Source: JABDNZ01 sp964407425 (GTDB lineage Bacteria > Gemmatimonadota > Gemmatimonadetes > Longimicrobiales > Gaopeijiaceae). From it: 42,559 nt of DNA. The stretch spans positions 1-42,559 of the forward strand of contig CAYOVN010000012.1 of the NCBI GenBank assembly GCA_964407425.1, given 5' to 3'. Positions 41,763 through 42,559 of this stretch are shown here, one piece after another; within the stretch, counting starts at the first letter, position 1, and each line of letters starts with the position of its first letter. Below the pieces are notes generated by a model. It searched no databases. It was not told the DNA's origin and worked only from the letters and a program-made list of their open reading frames with translations. The position numbers were made by a program, and so were the translations under genes.

Positions 41763-42559
41763 TCAAAACCCTGACAACTTCCCCTGGGCCCCATCCAGCT
41801 CCCGACTCAGGTCCTCGGTTTCGTGGAGAGGGAGTGAACACGTGAAGTCACGGCACACGAAGGCTGTTGCCCGCCCTCCCACTGCTTCCCGTCCTTCCAG
41901 GAGGGGAAGGGGCGGGAGAGAGTCGGGGCTTCCCCCTGCCACCACCCGGGAGGGAATAAAATCCCGATGGGTCGTTGCCAGGAGGTCTTGGAATTCAGGA
42001 CTTCCCGGGTCACCCAGGAGGACGACCTCGGTAGGCGGTACCACACTGAGTGTCAGGGCTGAAAGAAGTCGGCCGAAGGCGGACGGGAACTGAGAGACCC
42101 CCTCACTTTCCCGAACCAGGACCCGCTCCGCCACCCTCCGAAAGTCCTCCCGTCCATAGAACGAGGACAGACGAAGGAAGAACTCGACAGCAAGGGAGTT
42201 TCCTGACGGCGTGGCGTTATCCATGATTTCCCGGGCGCGGACCACAAGCTTCTCCCCGTCCAGGGGAGAGTCGAAGAATATGCTCTCTTCCTCATCCCAG
42301 AAACGCTCCAGAATGAGATGGGCCAGCTTCTCGGCTTCCTCCACCCAACGGGATTCCAGCGTCGTCTCGTATAGGGTCAGGAGAGCGTTCCCCAGCCCGG
42401 CGTAGTCTTCCAGGAACCCGGGGATTCGGCTGTCTCCGTCCTTCCAACTCCGGAGGACCCGGCCGTCCCGGAAAAGCTCCTTGAGCAGGAAGTCCGCGTT
42501 CTCCTTTGCGGCGTCCACATACTCCCCCCGGCCAAGGGCGCCTCCAGCTTCCGCCAGGG
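41763..42559 (-). CDS. YyaL/SSP411-type thioredoxin-domain protein, C-terminal part (runs off window end)
   Basis: The frame stays open through the window end, so the N-terminal thioredoxin-like (DUF255) domain and the start are outside. The 265 visible residues match the (alpha/alpha)6-type C-terminal region of the YyaL/spermatogenesis-associated protein 20 family: FLEDYAGLGNALLTLYETTLESRWVEEAEKLA, FFDSPLDGEKLVVRAREIMDNATPSGNSLAVEFFLRLSS and the closing GRATAFVCRDFTCSLP with two cysteines. Family members are about 650-700 residues; the molecular function is not settled. It lies 138 bp upstream of the fused E1 gene on the same strand and may be in the same unit. Confidence 0.85.
   Translation of the reverse strand, partial: LAEAGGALGRGEYVDAAKENADFLLKELFRDGRVLRSWKDGDSRIPGFLEDYAGLGNALLTLYETTLESRWVEEAEKLAHLILERFWDEEESIFFDSPLDGEKLVVRAREIMDNATPSGNSLAVEFFLRLSSFYGREDFRRVAERVLVRESEGVSQFPSAFGRLLSALTLSVVPPTEVVLLGDPGSPEFQDLLATTHRDFIPSRVVAGGSPDSLPPLPLLEGREAVGGRATAFVCRDFTCSLPLHETEDLSRELDGAQGKLSGF

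Overview
The window is a GC-rich (about 60% by eye), densely coded bacterial chromosome segment with about 30 protein genes and no RNA gene, insertion sequence, phage gene or CRISPR array that I can see. The gene mix points to Gemmatimonadota or a close relative: two large exported Asp-box (VPS10/sortilin-like) propeller proteins, two membrane-anchored TolB/FlgO-like TPR proteins, a DUF2723 membrane protein, a BlaI/M56 pair, an orphan PadR regulator, an exported amidohydrolase and a fused alpha/beta E1 dehydrogenase. This assignment is inference from gene content only.

Layout. 1-6288, minus strand: a TolB-like protein cut by the window edge, a propeller protein with a clear terminator, and a double-length tyrosine phenol-lyase-like protein. 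6440-7388, plus: padR, with a readable promoter/operator and terminator, then a cupin. 7385-10307, minus: an amidinohydrolase-family enzyme behind a second TolB-like TPR protein. 10512-16056, minus: an operon of glyoxylate aminotransferase, GntP-type permease and a fused FAD/Fe-S 2-hydroxyacid dehydrogenase. 16205-20324, plus: a gamma-glutamylcyclotransferase-like protein, an unknown TPR protein, an L-2-hydroxyglutarate oxidase and a PPOX flavoprotein. 20326-27044, minus: a four-gene operon of exported MBL-fold lipoprotein, second propeller, amidohydrolase and DAACS symporter. 27241-29964: a HEAT-repeat protein converging on an alpha/beta hydrolase. 30085-34083, plus: exported RidA, Tat-type PLP enzyme and DUF2723 protein, ending at a bidirectional terminator. 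34200-35995, minus: M56 metalloprotease and BlaI repressor with a consensus promoter between two operators. 36061-39466, plus: MoeB-rhodanese and a TPR/outer-membrane barrel protein. 39507-42559, minus: fused E1 dehydrogenase and the C-terminal part of a YyaL-type protein.

Together the genes suggest an aerobic heterotroph that scavenges amino acids and small organic acids (glycolate or other 2-hydroxyacids, branched-chain 2-oxoacids, tyrosine-type amino acids) and invests in a periplasmic and outer-membrane proteome.

The most striking item is the 884-residue tyrosine phenol-lyase-like protein. It is two family domains in tandem. The first keeps the active-site tyrosine loop but has lost the PLP lysine. 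The second keeps the PLP lysine but has lost the tyrosine. This looks like a covalent heterodimer with one composite active site. Other second-look items are an amidohydrolase and a DAACS transporter in the same operon that both lack several family metal or sodium ligands, an exported RidA/PLP-enzyme pair, and an M56 protease ending in a SusC/TonB-plug-like tail.
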